A stretch of DNA of 64,000 nucleotides, from assembly GCA_029261355.1 (NCBI GenBank), contig JAJDBM010000035.1, positions 21,542-85,541 on the forward strand, in the 5' to 3' direction. The first letter of the stretch is position 1; each line of letters begins with the position of its first letter. Of the stretch, positions 7,692 to 18,381 are shown one piece after another. This stretch comes from Nitrospirales bacterium (GTDB taxonomy: Bacteria; Nitrospirota; Nitrospiria; Nitrospirales; UBA8639). The notes beneath the pieces are model-generated. The model saw only the letters and a list, made by a program, of their open reading frames with translations, had not been told where the DNA came from and made no database searches. Both the position numbers and the translations under genes were made by a program.

Positions 7692-9485
7692 TTAACGCAA
7701 CCGGAAATAGTTACGCAAAGCCAACACGACAAGAAAAAGCATGATTGTTTGCACCAGCGTTTGACCGATCGTCATCGCTAAAACTTCTGGCGGCATTCCA
7801 TTTGGGAAAAGTAGGTCACTGAAAACATCGAAGCTACCCCTAGCTAGAGGACTTATCGGAAATGAATGACCAAAGGAGAATGCAAGCAGATCAGCATTCC
7901 AAAAATCTCGACGCGGTTCAGAGGTATATTGAGAATACCAACGGGCAAAGGTAAACATGAACACCACAAACCACATCGCCGGAAGCGTAATACTCCGACC
8001 GAAATCGGACGAATATCGATACAGAAAAACCAAAACAGTATGAAGCAGCGGTCCCCAGAAACCTCTGATTGCAACAGATAGCGACCTAGCCAATTTTCGT
8101 AGGTGTGACCCACGCAGTGATTGGAAGTCCTCATGTCCAGCCTTTAATCGGGATTTTATCAGGTGATAGATACCCCATCCGTGTAAAACGTCGTCCCACC
8201 AGACATGCCATGCAACGCCTCGCTCTGCCATCTTTTGAAGAATGAAGAGATCTCTCTCAACATCATTCTCATCGATATCCTTCGCGATTTTTCTTAAACG
8301 TCGCAAGCGTGTGAGTGTGTTAGTACGAGTCGTCCAATATCGGAAGTAGGGCCAAGACGTTGCCTGAAAACTGAATCGACTTTTGGCAAAATCCAACGCC
8401 GAAGCAGGCTCGACGCTCTGAAAATCAGGTGGCTGCTCGAAGCGCACACGACTGAAATCAGCGAGATTTTTAATCGAGCGGCCCGTGAAGTTGGCACCAG
8501 TCGGCCCAGCGTCTTTGAAACCATCATTTGAATAGAACAAAACCCGAATGCACCGAAGGATCTCTTTTAATCCCTCCAAGATCTTGGCTCTGGTATTAGA
8601 GGCAATACTCCACATTGTCGCGTATCGATGCTGATCACTTGAAAAAACCGCCCCTGCAAAGGAAGCCCGTTCGAAAACTGATGGATCGGATAGTTGCGCC
8701 CGTTCCAGTACAATCGATGCAAATTCCGGCGGCAACATTTTTGCGCGGTCATTGGCTATATCAATCAGCGTTTGCCGCTCGACACCTTCAAATGATGTAT
8801 GGTCACCGAAAGTGGCGTTCTCGAAGCCTGCGCGGGTACAGAATGCTGTGCCACGGAAACAAGTGCCTGCACCAAACTCAGTGTTATTGAATTGCGCCAG
8901 TGCAGCGAATATCGACAACTCAAAACTAGTATCGTCTCCAAAAAGACTTGATTGAAAGTGGGCGCGCTCAAAAACCGCTTTGTTGAAACTAGCTCGTTCG
9001 CCAAAAATTGATTCCTCGAATGAGCAGTCTTCTACGAAAAAAGTCTCATCAAACCTAGCGCCACGACCAAATGTGCAATGGCCAAAAGAGCCCACCCCGA
9101 TCACTGCACGAGCGAAATTCACGTTTTCTCCAAATTCGGCTCCGCCGAAAACAGCATCGGCTTTGAAAATTACATCATCAAACCGAGCACCACTTCCAAA
9201 CCGAGCATCAGCAAATATTGCACCCTTGTGAAAGACACACTTGCTGAATAATGGGCCCTTTAGCAGTCTAAACCCTGGCTTTGGCCAGGTAACGAGAGAG
9301 TCTCCAAAGATAGCCTTTCTGAAATTTATCTTAGAAAGAAATTCGAAACCTGAGAAATCTATGTGGGCATTTTGCGGGTCGCGAAAATCAATACCCTCGA
9401 AATCTAGTTCATCGTCTGGATTAGTTTTTTGATATGCTTCGAGCGCTGACATGCCGCTTCGCGCGGCTTCGAGTGCTTTCGACAT
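7692..9485 (-). CDS. Pentapeptide-repeat membrane protein, transposon passenger
   Basis: The 597-aa protein has an N-terminal and middle part (about residues 25-330) built of short F-centred repeats of the A(D/N/S).F type (GARFDDVIF, ASFNKAVF, TSFELSIF, AQFNNTEF, AGFENATF), as in pentapeptide-repeat right-handed beta-helices. A charged linker follows, then a membrane region with helices near LLHTVLVFLYRY, LPAMWFVVFMFTF and, at the extreme C-terminus, MTIGQTLVQTIMLFLVVLAL. Proteins combining pentapeptide repeats with C-terminal membrane helices have no established function; some resemble ion-channel-like proteins. It lies inside the transposon, downstream of tnpR on the same strand, so it is cargo. 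The start is ATG at 9485. Confidence 0.8.
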   Translation of the reverse strand: MSKALEAARSGMSALEAYQKTNPDDELDFEGIDFRDPQNAHIDFSGFEFLSKINFRKAIFGDSLVTWPKPGFRLLKGPLFSKCVFHKGAIFADARFGSGARFDDVIFKADAVFGGAEFGENVNFARAVIGVGSFGHCTFGRGARFDETFFVEDCSFEESIFGERASFNKAVFERAHFQSSLFGDDTSFELSIFAALAQFNNTEFGAGTCFRGTAFCTRAGFENATFGDHTSFEGVERQTLIDIANDRAKMLPPEFASIVLERAQLSDPSVFERASFAGAVFSSDQHRYATMWSIASNTRAKILEGLKEILRCIRVLFYSNDGFKDAGPTGANFTGRSIKNLADFSRVRFEQPPDFQSVEPASALDFAKSRFSFQATSWPYFRYWTTRTNTLTRLRRLRKIAKDIDENDVERDLFILQKMAERGVAWHVWWDDVLHGWGIYHLIKSRLKAGHEDFQSLRGSHLRKLARSLSVAIRGFWGPLLHTVLVFLYRYSSDFGRSITLPAMWFVVFMFTFARWYSQYTSEPRRDFWNADLLAFSFGHSFPISPLARGSFDVFSDLLFPNGMPPEVLAMTIGQTLVQTIMLFLVVLALRNYFRLR

Positions 9486-9529
9486 TAGATATCCACCTTG
9501 TTTATTATTCTCTGTCTTTTGTTAAACCT

Positions 9530-10247
<718 letters not shown>

Positions 10248-13200
10248 ATGCCCGTCGAATTTTTAACCGCAGAACAGAAGGCTCGTTATGGTCAGTTCGA
10301 TGGCGAACCCAATGACGTACAACTGACTCGCTACTTCCATCTCGATGAAGCTGACCTGGCTTTTGTCTCCACCCGACGTGGTGAGCACAATTGTTTCGGT
10401 GTGGCACTGCAATTAACCACTGTTCGATTTCTTGGCACGTTCCTTGGCGATCTCTCGTGTATCCCCCGAAACGTCCAAGTATTCGTGGCCCGTCAATTAT
10501 CGATTGCAAACGTTGGTATCCTGGGAGACTATGCACAACGAGAAGTCACCAAGCGTGAACATATCGCGTTGATCCGTGAGCAGTATGGCTATCGGGAATT
10601 CAATCATCCGCCTTGGTCATTTCGGTTAGGTCGATTACTTTATGCTCGTGCTTGGATTAGCAATGAGCGACCGAGCCTACTCTTCGACTTCGCGACAGCG
10701 TGGCTTATCCAGAATAAGGTTCTGTTACCAGGGGCTTCTACGTTAACGCGCCTGATTGCTGAAGTACGCGCGCGCGCCACGAATCGATTGTGGCAAAAAT
10801 TATCCTCTCTGCCATCGCGTGCACAGAAAGCGAAATTAAACACGCTTCTTCAAGTGCCTGATGGCCAACGAAACTCGCGATTTGACCATTTCCGAAAAGG
10901 ACCTGTGACAATCAGTGGGCGAGCGTTTAATGAAGCCGTCGATCGTTATCAAGCATTGATGGACTTCGGGATGCAATCTTTCGATTTTTCTCATATCCCA
11001 CCTGTACGTTTGAAGAATCTGGCCCGTCATGCAGGCATGATTTCCATGCACAAAATTGGGCGAATGCCTGAGGACCAACGTATCGCCCTTCTTGTGGCCT
11101 TCGCGAAGGCCTTTGGCATCATCGCTCTGGATGAGGCCCTTGATGTCTTGGATTTACTCCTTACCGATATTGCGGGAAAGGCCAAGATAGCTGGGCAGAA
11201 AAAGCGGTTGCGAACATTGAAGGATCTGGATAAGTCAGCCATGGCATTGGCTGACGTGTGTACCTTAATCCTGAATGAAGAAACACAAGACGCGCAGTTG
11301 AGAGAGATAATTTTCTCCCAAATATCCAAGGAGAAACTGACTGAATCGATTGCAACCGTCAAGGACCTGGCACAGCCCTACAACCATAATTTTTATGATG
11401 AAATGGTGGAGCAATATGGACGTGTGCGAAGATTTTTACCGAAGTTGCTCAAAGATATCGATTTGAGAGCGGCTCCTGCTGGCAAGGAGATTTTAGAAGC
11501 CTTCCACTATCTTGGCTCTGTGGGTTTTTCCCGCAAAAAACAATTTGACGATGCTCCTCTTGCTATCGTGACTACCCCTTGGAAGAAGATGGTTTTTGAT
11601 CATGAAGGAAGAGTGACGAAACGAGGGTACACGCTGTGCTTCCTCGACAAACTGCAAGACGCCCTTCGGCGGCGGGATGTGTACGTTGAAAATAGTGATC
11701 GCTGGGGTGATTCACGAGCCAAGCTCTTAGCCGGTGCCGATTGGCAAGCAAACCGGATACAAGTTTGCCGTTCTCTTGGCCATCCATTGAACCCAAAAGA
11801 AGCGATAACCAGTTTGGTGCATCAACTGGATATGACGTACCACCAAGTCGCAGCAAACTTTGCAGATAATCAATCTGTATGTCTCAATCTATCCAGTATG
11901 CATCCCTCGTTAACGATTACCAACCTCGATAAATTGAATGAGCCACCCAGTTTAGCGAAGCTGAGGAAGCACGTGGATGATTTGTTACCTACGGTGGATC
12001 TTACCGAGCTACTGTTAGAAATCCACGCCCACACGGGCTTCGCCGATGAATTTACCCATGTCAGTGAATTTAATGCTCGCGCAAACGATCTACCTATCAG
12101 CATTTGTGCGGTGTTGTTGGCCGAAGCCTGCAATATCGGATTAGAACCGTTTATGAAGCATCAGGTGCCTGCCTTAACCCGCCATCGCTTGAATTGGGTG
12201 AAACACAACTACTTGCGTGCGGAAACACTGGTTCGAGCCAATTCCAGACTCGTTGACTATCAAGCCACGTTACCTTTAGCCAAAACATGGGGTGGAGGTG
12301 AGGTGGCCTCTGCTGATGGCATGCGCTTTATCACTCCGATTCGGACCATTAATGCTGGTCCCAACCGCAAATATTTTGGTTCACGTCGAGGGATTACCTG
12401 GTATAACTTTGTCTCAGATCAATACTCTGGATTCCACGGCATCGTCATTCCCGGAACGCTCAGAGATTCGATTTTTGTTTTAGAAGGTTTGCTGGAACAG
12501 CAAACAGGGCTTACCCCCATGGAAATTATGACTGACAGCTCTGGTACCAGTGACATGGTGTTTGGCCTATTCTGGCTTCTGGGGTATCAATTTTCACCGC
12601 GGCTGGCTGACGCCGGAGAAGCGGTATTTTGGAGAGTGAACAAAGAGGCAGATTACGGTGTTCTGAATGCTGTGGCACGTGGGTATGTGAATACCCATCG
12701 TATCGAACAGCACTGGGATGACATGCTACGAATTGCTGGATCACTCAAACTCGGCACCATTCAGGCCTCAGAGTTGATACGCACTTTGCTCAAGAGTGAA
12801 CGACCATCCAGTCTTGGGCAGGCCATTATCGAAGCAGGACGCATCAATAAAACGTTGTATCTACTCAATTATATCGATGACGAAGATTATCGTCGTCGAA
12901 TTTTGACGCAGCTCAATCGTGGTGAGGGAAGGCATGGGGTCGCTCGTGCTATTTGCCATGGTCAACGAGGCGAAATCCGTAAGCGGTATCGTGAAGGCCA
13001 GGAGGATCAGCTTGGCACATTGGGTTTAATCACGAATGCCCTTATCTTGTGGAATACCATCTATATGCAGGCGGCTTTGGATCATCTACAGTCCCTACTT
13101 GTGGAGATCAGGGAAGAAGATAAAGCCAGGTTATCTCCCTTGGAATATAAGCATGTGAATATGCTGGGGCACTACTCATTTACATTGGCAGAAAATGTGA

Positions 13201-13256
13201 TGAAGGGAGAACTTAGACCGCTGAAGCAGCAATCTGAGATGGAAGAACGGCCTTAG
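10248..13256 (+). CDS. tnpA: Tn3-family transposase
   Basis: At 1002 aa the protein is full length for Tn3 TnpA. The C-terminal catalytic region holds the DDE residues: Asp in ASADGMRF, Asp in EIMTDSSGTSDMVFG and Glu in REGQEDQLGTLGL. Downstream of these are the conserved NALILWNTIYM and LSPLEYKHVNMLGHYSF blocks. It cuts and joins the 38-bp ends during replicative transposition. The start ATG is at 10248, a little after the res region. The stop TAG at 13254-13256 is inside the right inverted repeat. The frame is intact, so the element may be active. Confidence 0.97.
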   Translation: MPVEFLTAEQKARYGQFDGEPNDVQLTRYFHLDEADLAFVSTRRGEHNCFGVALQLTTVRFLGTFLGDLSCIPRNVQVFVARQLSIANVGILGDYAQREVTKREHIALIREQYGYREFNHPPWSFRLGRLLYARAWISNERPSLLFDFATAWLIQNKVLLPGASTLTRLIAEVRARATNRLWQKLSSLPSRAQKAKLNTLLQVPDGQRNSRFDHFRKGPVTISGRAFNEAVDRYQALMDFGMQSFDFSHIPPVRLKNLARHAGMISMHKIGRMPEDQRIALLVAFAKAFGIIALDEALDVLDLLLTDIAGKAKIAGQKKRLRTLKDLDKSAMALADVCTLILNEETQDAQLREIIFSQISKEKLTESIATVKDLAQPYNHNFYDEMVEQYGRVRRFLPKLLKDIDLRAAPAGKEILEAFHYLGSVGFSRKKQFDDAPLAIVTTPWKKMVFDHEGRVTKRGYTLCFLDKLQDALRRRDVYVENSDRWGDSRAKLLAGADWQANRIQVCRSLGHPLNPKEAITSLVHQLDMTYHQVAANFADNQSVCLNLSSMHPSLTITNLDKLNEPPSLAKLRKHVDDLLPTVDLTELLLEIHAHTGFADEFTHVSEFNARANDLPISICAVLLAEACNIGLEPFMKHQVPALTRHRLNWVKHNYLRAETLVRANSRLVDYQATLPLAKTWGGGEVASADGMRFITPIRTINAGPNRKYFGSRRGITWYNFVSDQYSGFHGIVIPGTLRDSIFVLEGLLEQQTGLTPMEIMTDSSGTSDMVFGLFWLLGYQFSPRLADAGEAVFWRVNKEADYGVLNAVARGYVNTHRIEQHWDDMLRIAGSLKLGTIQASELIRTLLKSERPSSLGQAIIEAGRINKTLYLLNYIDDEDYRRRILTQLNRGEGRHGVARAICHGQRGEIRKRYREGQEDQLGTLGLITNALILWNTIYMQAALDHLQSLLVEIREEDKARLSPLEYKHVNMLGHYSFTLAENVMKGELRPLKQQSEMEERP

Positions 13257-13289
13257 CGTACGTTTTCGTTCCAGTGGACTTCAAACCCC
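13252..13289 (-). repeat. Right terminal inverted repeat (38 bp)
   Basis: Starts CTTAGCGTACG and ends TTCAAACCCC on the plus strand. It is the exact reverse complement of the left end and includes the last three bases of tnpA. Confidence 0.95.
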
Positions 13290-13610
13290 GTTTCCCCCAT
13301 TCTGATGGAAGAAGTGACCCGATCACTCAACAATCCACGTTTGAAAAAACCCTACAGGCACACCGATGAAGACGTCCGCCGATGGTGGAAGGCAATCATC
13401 GGAGAGAGTGGCGTTCTCTGGACCAAACCCTTACCTAAAATCGGACAGGTATGTCGTGATCCTGACGACGATCATGTGCTTGCGACCGCCGTGGCCGTGA
13501 AAGCGAAATGGATTGTCACTGGAGATTTGGATTTACTTGATCTTGTCGAATATAAAAGCATTCAGATCGTGAATGCACGAACCTTTGTCGATGAAATGCT
13601 TGCAGACTAA
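13290..13610 (+). pseudogene. PIN-domain toxin gene, C-terminal part cut by the transposon
   Basis: The frame is open from the transposon edge and reads VSPILMEEVTRSLNNPRLKK, which matches the mid-part of PIN_3/VapC-like toxins (VSPEILEEL.RVL). It then has RDPDDDHVLATAVAVKA and IVTGDLDLLDL, the conserved acidic cluster and final Asp of the metal-dependent RNase site. The N-terminal third, with the first catalytic Asp, is missing. It is not found next to the left end of the transposon, so the two halves have been separated. The ATG at 13305 could start a short protein, but that would lack an active site. Confidence 0.75.
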
Positions 13611-14183
13611 AGCTGTAACCGAATATAGCCATCGGCTCATTCAAAACATTTAACCACGCGACTTTTCCGTCGTTTGAGACTTTCACCATCGTGGACTTGA
13701 AGGGACTGGAGCACATCCTGGAATGGAGAGTGGGATGAGGATCTTCAGGACCCGATCACGTCGTATCTGAAGTTGGTTTGATCGAAGCCTGTTTATGACC
13801 TGAACTAGACGTTGAATTGTAGAGAAATCTCCTCACGTCCTCCACAAGCAGTAGCATGCCCAATTTCATTCGGGATACCTCACCGTAATTCGTGTCGGGT
13901 GTATACATCCAGCTGAATGATCCCCTTGTACACAAGAAAGAAGCTGAGTCCCACACACCAACCGCAGTTTATTGCAGGCATTGTCATATGACAATGAGTC
14001 TTTAGATCCGAGTCATTTATCGTAGTCAGTACCCCAAGGGAATATCCCACAGTTTGACTATGTCGCCGATCCCAAGAATCGAGGTGGCAATTCTCTTTTC
14101 TGGTACAGACGCCCTCTAGGCAGTTTTCTCAATCATGGCTGTCTCGTACTATCCTCACAGACACTTTTTCTTAGGAGGATCGT
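13611..14183. other. Intergenic region with an 18-bp palindrome
   Basis: No convincing gene was seen in this 570-bp gap. It holds a perfect 18-bp palindrome (13979-13996) and, at its right end, the promoter and RBS region of the OmpA-like lipoprotein gene. Short open frames on the minus strand (13756-13956) show no recognisable domain. Confidence 0.4.
13979..13996. repeat. Perfect 18-bp palindrome
   Basis: CATTGTCATATGACAATG is identical to its own reverse complement. It lies about 190 bp upstream of the OmpA-like lipoprotein gene that opens the plus-strand cassette, and could be a repressor operator. Confidence 0.7.
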
Positions 14184-14774
14184 ATGCAATACCGTTCAGC
14201 ATCAGGATGCTTCACCCTTCTCTGTTCTCTACTCGTCATCGGAGGCTGTTCAACAGTCGATTCCTCATCGCCAAGCGCATGGCTTGACGACGACTTTCCC
14301 CAAAGTCCTCAACCACTCTCTGAAGTCGTCACTCAAGATCCCATTTTGCCACTGAATCTTCCACCCAAAGTCACACTCGTCGCGAACCCTCTCGCCCCGA
14401 AAGACCCCGATCATCCCCTCTCGCCCTATCGCACGGTCTACTTTCCCTATGATAGTTGGTACTTAACTCCACCCAACCAAGACTTCCTCGTCGAAACCGC
14501 TGACGTTGTCAAAAATAAACCGCAACCCATTGACATCCTCATTGAAGGCCACACTGACACACAGGGAACGAGCAGCTACAACATGATCCTCAGTAAACGC
14601 AGAGCCGCGGCCATTAAAGAATATCTCTCTGACCTCGGAATACAGAAACGACAGTTACACATTGTCTCGTTTGGCGAAACACACCCCTCATGTACTGACC
14701 TACGGGAACACTGTCATAAATTTAATCGCCGTGCCTTCCTCGTCTTCAGCCCACACACATCTGCACACCCATAG
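14184..14774 (+). CDS. OmpA-family peptidoglycan-associated lipoprotein
   Basis: The N-terminus is a lipoprotein signal with lipobox VIGGC (Cys about residue 22). Residues about 85-190 form an OmpA/Pal peptidoglycan-binding domain: YRTVYFPYDSWYLTP, ILIEGHTDTQGTSSYNMILS, RRAAAIKEYL and HIVSFGETHPS, ending in FNRRAFLVF. It would sit in the outer membrane and bind peptidoglycan. AGGAGG at 14173-14178 is correctly spaced before the ATG. It is the first gene of a plus-strand cassette with replication-type genes, where a Pal-like lipoprotein is unexpected; conjugative elements do sometimes carry one. Confidence 0.88.
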   Translation: MQYRSASGCFTLLCSLLVIGGCSTVDSSSPSAWLDDDFPQSPQPLSEVVTQDPILPLNLPPKVTLVANPLAPKDPDHPLSPYRTVYFPYDSWYLTPPNQDFLVETADVVKNKPQPIDILIEGHTDTQGTSSYNMILSKRRAAAIKEYLSDLGIQKRQLHIVSFGETHPSCTDLREHCHKFNRRAFLVFSPHTSAHP

Positions 14775-14782
14775 GAGCCCCG

Positions 14783-15016
14783 ATGCCTTCACCACACCCT
14801 GACTGGCTCACTCGTTGGCAACAGATCAGTATCATCGTGACACCAGACCCATTTCCACCAGATAGCGACAACTATAACAAGGTCAAAGGATTGTTGAACG
14901 CACTCGATTTCCACTTCAGGAAAAGCAACATGAAGAACTTTGATCTCACCCTCAATTCCCTGAAAGACCTCTGCTCTTCTGTCCCAAATGTTTCCGCCCA
15001 ATCACATGTCACATAG
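14783..15016 (+). CDS. Small hypothetical protein (77 aa)
   Basis: The gene starts 8 bp after the OmpA-like gene, with AGGAG just before the ATG. The protein is polar with no known domain (PSPHPDWLTRWQQISIIVTP near the start). Tight spacing suggests the same operon as its neighbours. The frame of the next ORF overlaps its end, but the preferred start of that gene lies after its stop. Confidence 0.55.
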   Translation: MPSPHPDWLTRWQQISIIVTPDPFPPDSDNYNKVKGLLNALDFHFRKSNMKNFDLTLNSLKDLCSSVPNVSAQSHVT

Positions 15017-15068
15017 CCAACTCTCATGCACCATCCAAAAATCACGTGTGCACAAAGGAACGACTCGT

Positions 15069-16010
15069 ATGCCTGCCACATCTCAAGCACTCTCCCCTAA
15101 ACATGCCCTGTTCGACCGTGCGGTGTTTTTATTACTCAAAATTCGGCGCTTTGGTATTATCAAAAAAGTTCCCACGGCCCATTGGAAGGATAGTGACAGC
15201 TCTCTGTTTCACAACACGGATTCCCAATACCTCAATGTCCAAAAACGTATTCTCGACTGCACACAATATTCAGCGATCACGAAACTTGATCGGAATGCAC
15301 AAAAAGATATACGAGAACATGCGATCCCGACGTCTTATTTGCCAGGGCTCTATATCGTCCCACTGCTTTCTCTGAATTCCATAGAAAACATCCTCCAATC
15401 CTACCAAGTGCAGCGCCATCTCCTGGTAGAAGCCTTCCTCGAAGTCTACCCCTTTATTAAGACACAGGCGACTCTGTCACTCAATACACTTTATGACCCG
15501 AATAACTATCCTTCCTCAGAAACGGTCACGCAAGCATTCCACGTCGACACCTCCTACCTCCACTTCGATCTGCCTCAACTCTTACACACCATCAATCCCA
15601 CACTCTACGCAGAAGAACGAGACAAAACCCAAAGCCGCCTTCATCATATGATGGCTGAATCTCAACTCTACCTTCGAACATCCTTTCTCAAGCTCATCAA
15701 GGCACTTATCACTCGCCTATCGCTCAATCTCACCTCACCAACCAAACCCATTCGCATGAATCACATCACCAAACTTCGTGATTTCGTCCAAGCGTTTCCA
15801 CAACGCACCGTCACCACTGATACTCAGATGACAGCCCTCGTACAACAGACACAAGGACTGCTTCACGGCATGACATTAGCCGAAATCAAGGCTCACCCGC
15901 ATGTGATGCATGCATTATCAGAACACTTAGCACCCATTCTATCTGCTCTTGAACATCTCATAGAAGACCACCATGTCGCACCCCAAAACCACAAGCAACC
16001 CGTCTCATAA
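15069..16010 (+). CDS. Uncharacterised mobile-element protein, DUF3150-like
   Basis: I chose ATG 15069 (MPATSQALSPKHALFDRAVF), which has AAAGGA upstream; the frame is open back to 14988 but that part overlaps the previous gene. The protein (about 313 aa) is mostly helical. It shows the arrangement LPGLYIVPLLSLNSIENIL, then a helix with FLEVYPFIKTQA, then YPSSETVTQAF..., which reminds me of DUF3150 proteins of phages and integrative elements. This match is from memory and not firm. Its end overlaps the primase gene if that starts at 15973. Confidence 0.5.
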   Translation: MPATSQALSPKHALFDRAVFLLLKIRRFGIIKKVPTAHWKDSDSSLFHNTDSQYLNVQKRILDCTQYSAITKLDRNAQKDIREHAIPTSYLPGLYIVPLLSLNSIENILQSYQVQRHLLVEAFLEVYPFIKTQATLSLNTLYDPNNYPSSETVTQAFHVDTSYLHFDLPQLLHTINPTLYAEERDKTQSRLHHMMAESQLYLRTSFLKLIKALITRLSLNLTSPTKPIRMNHITKLRDFVQAFPQRTVTTDTQMTALVQQTQGLLHGMTLAEIKAHPHVMHALSEHLAPILSALEHLIEDHHVAPQNHKQPVS

Positions 16011-17067
16011 ACAACAAATTACGATGGTACAACATATTTCACAGGAAGACATCAACGCTGCCGACCGCGTCAACTTCATTGAGTATCTCAAAAATATCGG
16101 GTATACCCCTGTGTCAATAAAACCTGACAGTGCATTGTTTCACTCCCCACTCCGTGAAGATCGAAACCCCTCATTCTCTGTTGGTCTCAACAATGGCCGT
16201 TGGGTTTGGCATGATTTTGCGACAAGGGACAGTGGGGACTTCATCACATTTATTCGGCATTTTCTTCACCTAAGTTTTCCCGACGCTGTCAGGCACCTGC
16301 TCACCCACGCGTCATTCACGTACACACCCAAACCTCTCCACACTCATCGTCAGAGCCGTAAGAATACGATTGAGAAAATTAAGCACTGGTATGGGTCACT
16401 GAAAGACAGTCAAAGTCCGTCCCATCAACAACAAATACGAGACTATTTCACAACGCTTCATCTTCCCTGGCATCCTGAGATGGGGAGTATCCTCCTCACC
16501 CTCAACCCTGATAAACAGAAACCTCATATACGAGTTCCCTACGTCACCACGCCAATTCCCACGGCGAATCTCAATGATATGCAAGCCCTCGAATGCCGAG
16601 CATTGCATACAGTACATCCTGACTACCGCCGGCGATGTGTAGGACCAAAAGCGTTATGGCGGCTACATCGTCCAGGACAACCACTGATCATCACTGAAAG
16701 TATTATTGACTGCCTGGCCGCCGATCAACTCTTCGATCAATCCTTTGATCTCATCGCGCTCAACTCCACTCGTAATATTGCTCTCGTTCGACCATATCTT
16801 GAGATTTCATCTCCATCACAGATCATACTCGCCCTTGATAACGATCAGAAAAAAGATCGTGGCCAACTCGCTCAGGAAGATCTTCTTAGAACAATTAACT
16901 CGCTGAATATCCCCATTTCCACCCTCACCCTCCATCATCAGACCGGCCATAAGGATTTACACAAAGTACTCATGGATCATCCACAGCGACAATTTCGACT
17001 GAACCATTACCTCACGAACTCGCATTCATCACATTCTTCTCACTCTCCTTCATTCATCGTAATCTGA
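15973..17067 (+). CDS. DNA primase-like protein with Toprim domain
   Basis: Residues about 30-95 match the CHC2-type primase N-terminus (SPLREDRNPSFSV, then WVWHDFATRDSGDFITFI), but the zinc-binding Cys/His set is absent. This variant is common in small mobile-element primases. Residues about 235-330 carry a Toprim domain: PLIITESIIDCLAADQ with the catalytic Glu, and IILALDNDQKKDRGQ with the D.D pair. It likely makes primers or supports replication of the element. The first start overlaps the preceding gene by 38 bp; ATG 16024 is an alternative. It is followed after 14 bp by a beta-clamp gene. Confidence 0.8.
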   Translation: MSHPKTTSNPSHKQQITMVQHISQEDINAADRVNFIEYLKNIGYTPVSIKPDSALFHSPLREDRNPSFSVGLNNGRWVWHDFATRDSGDFITFIRHFLHLSFPDAVRHLLTHASFTYTPKPLHTHRQSRKNTIEKIKHWYGSLKDSQSPSHQQQIRDYFTTLHLPWHPEMGSILLTLNPDKQKPHIRVPYVTTPIPTANLNDMQALECRALHTVHPDYRRRCVGPKALWRLHRPGQPLIITESIIDCLAADQLFDQSFDLIALNSTRNIALVRPYLEISSPSQIILALDNDQKKDRGQLAQEDLLRTINSLNIPISTLTLHHQTGHKDLHKVLMDHPQRQFRLNHYLTNSHSSHSSHSPSFIVI

Positions 17068-17081
17068 CCAAGGAGGAACAG

Positions 17082-18224
17082 ATGCATATCACAGCTGAAA
17101 GCACGACATGGGCTCATGCCCTCAAACCATTTCTCACCTTCTTGGGAACGCTCGAGGATTCATCAAAGGATCCTGGCGCCATCACATTCCAGGGAGAAAG
17201 GGACTCCGTCACGATTACCGCCATTTCACATACTCTCCATTTACAACAAACGCTTCCAGCTAAAATAAACAAGCCAGGATCAAGCATCATCCCATTTATC
17301 CCGTTTTATCAATTCTTAAAAACCCTCAGCGCAGGAGCCTTTACGCTCACCACGAAAGGAGCCAACTGCACCATCACATCCAAAGAACAAACCAACTGTG
17401 AGCTGAAACTCAAGATGATCTCATCTGAGAACATTCCACCATTCTCCCCTTCCCGCACCCCAGAGGTCACCTGGACCATTCCCAGTGCTCCTCTAATCGA
17501 TTCACTCCCCTCGCTGCTCCCGTACGTCGAGAAACATCACACGAGGCCCGCTCTTCAAGGCTTCCTCTTTCACCTAACCGCTTCTTCAAAGCCGCTGTTA
17601 TCCATTATTGGGACAGATGGACATCGACTCGCGAAATATGACCTTCCACTTGAGACGCTCGAAAATCCACACGATTCTCCCATGAAATACATTATCTCCA
17701 AACACACCATTCATATTCTGATCGACATGGGCAGACACCTTCCAGCATCAGAATCCTGGCTCATGACCGCGACCAAGAACCAGGTCACCTTCACCTTCGG
17801 ATGCGCTTCACTGACAAACACCCTCATCGAAGGACAATACGTGAATTATCGAGCCATCATCCCCTCAACATCCACCTTCACCGTCCGTCGTTCCTCTACA
17901 TCCTTTCATGAAGCCGTCCGACGCATGAACACCGTGAATAACACCGTTGATCACCCCATTAGGATTACCGCTGATGATCGCCGCATGACACTAACCACCA
18001 AAGACCACATGATCGGTGATGGCCTGGATAGTATTGATGTCCACTCATCGTCTTTAAACAACAGTATCGAATTTAATACCAAATTTCTCTTAGATCTTCT
18101 CAAGGCCTTTGATCAAGAAATGATTACCTGGAAGAGAAACTCTTCAGACAGCCCCAGTTGCTTTACGGGCGATAACCATCCCGACTTGCTGTTCATAGTG
18201 ATGCCCACAGTTACCAAAACCTAG
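17082..18224 (+). CDS. dnaN: DNA polymerase III beta sliding clamp, element-borne paralogue
   Basis: At 380 aa it has the usual clamp length. Recognisable features are GTDGHRLAKYDLPL (the clamp TDGHRLA motif), YVNYRAIIPS (the P.Y..VIP motif) and a C-terminus ending LLFIVMPTVTKT (normally VVMPMRL). The three-domain clamp ring tethers polymerase to DNA. AAGGAGG precedes the ATG with good spacing. The sequence is quite diverged and lies next to a primase and RusA rather than dnaA, gyrB or recF, so I take it as a mobile-element copy and not the chromosomal dnaN. Confidence 0.85.
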   Translation: MHITAESTTWAHALKPFLTFLGTLEDSSKDPGAITFQGERDSVTITAISHTLHLQQTLPAKINKPGSSIIPFIPFYQFLKTLSAGAFTLTTKGANCTITSKEQTNCELKLKMISSENIPPFSPSRTPEVTWTIPSAPLIDSLPSLLPYVEKHHTRPALQGFLFHLTASSKPLLSIIGTDGHRLAKYDLPLETLENPHDSPMKYIISKHTIHILIDMGRHLPASESWLMTATKNQVTFTFGCASLTNTLIEGQYVNYRAIIPSTSTFTVRRSSTSFHEAVRRMNTVNNTVDHPIRITADDRRMTLTTKDHMIGDGLDSIDVHSSSLNNSIEFNTKFLLDLLKAFDQEMITWKRNSSDSPSCFTGDNHPDLLFIVMPTVTKT

Positions 18225-18381
18225 CTATCAGCAAATACGTGCCCACATCGGTATAATAGGATACAGATGGCTCGAGCGAACAGGACTTCAGGAGTGAGAA
18301 ACATGGATGTTCTCTTAATCTGAAATCACCTCCCACTTACGCACACCCTAATCCAAGGACGGATACACATGGAAAACAGGC

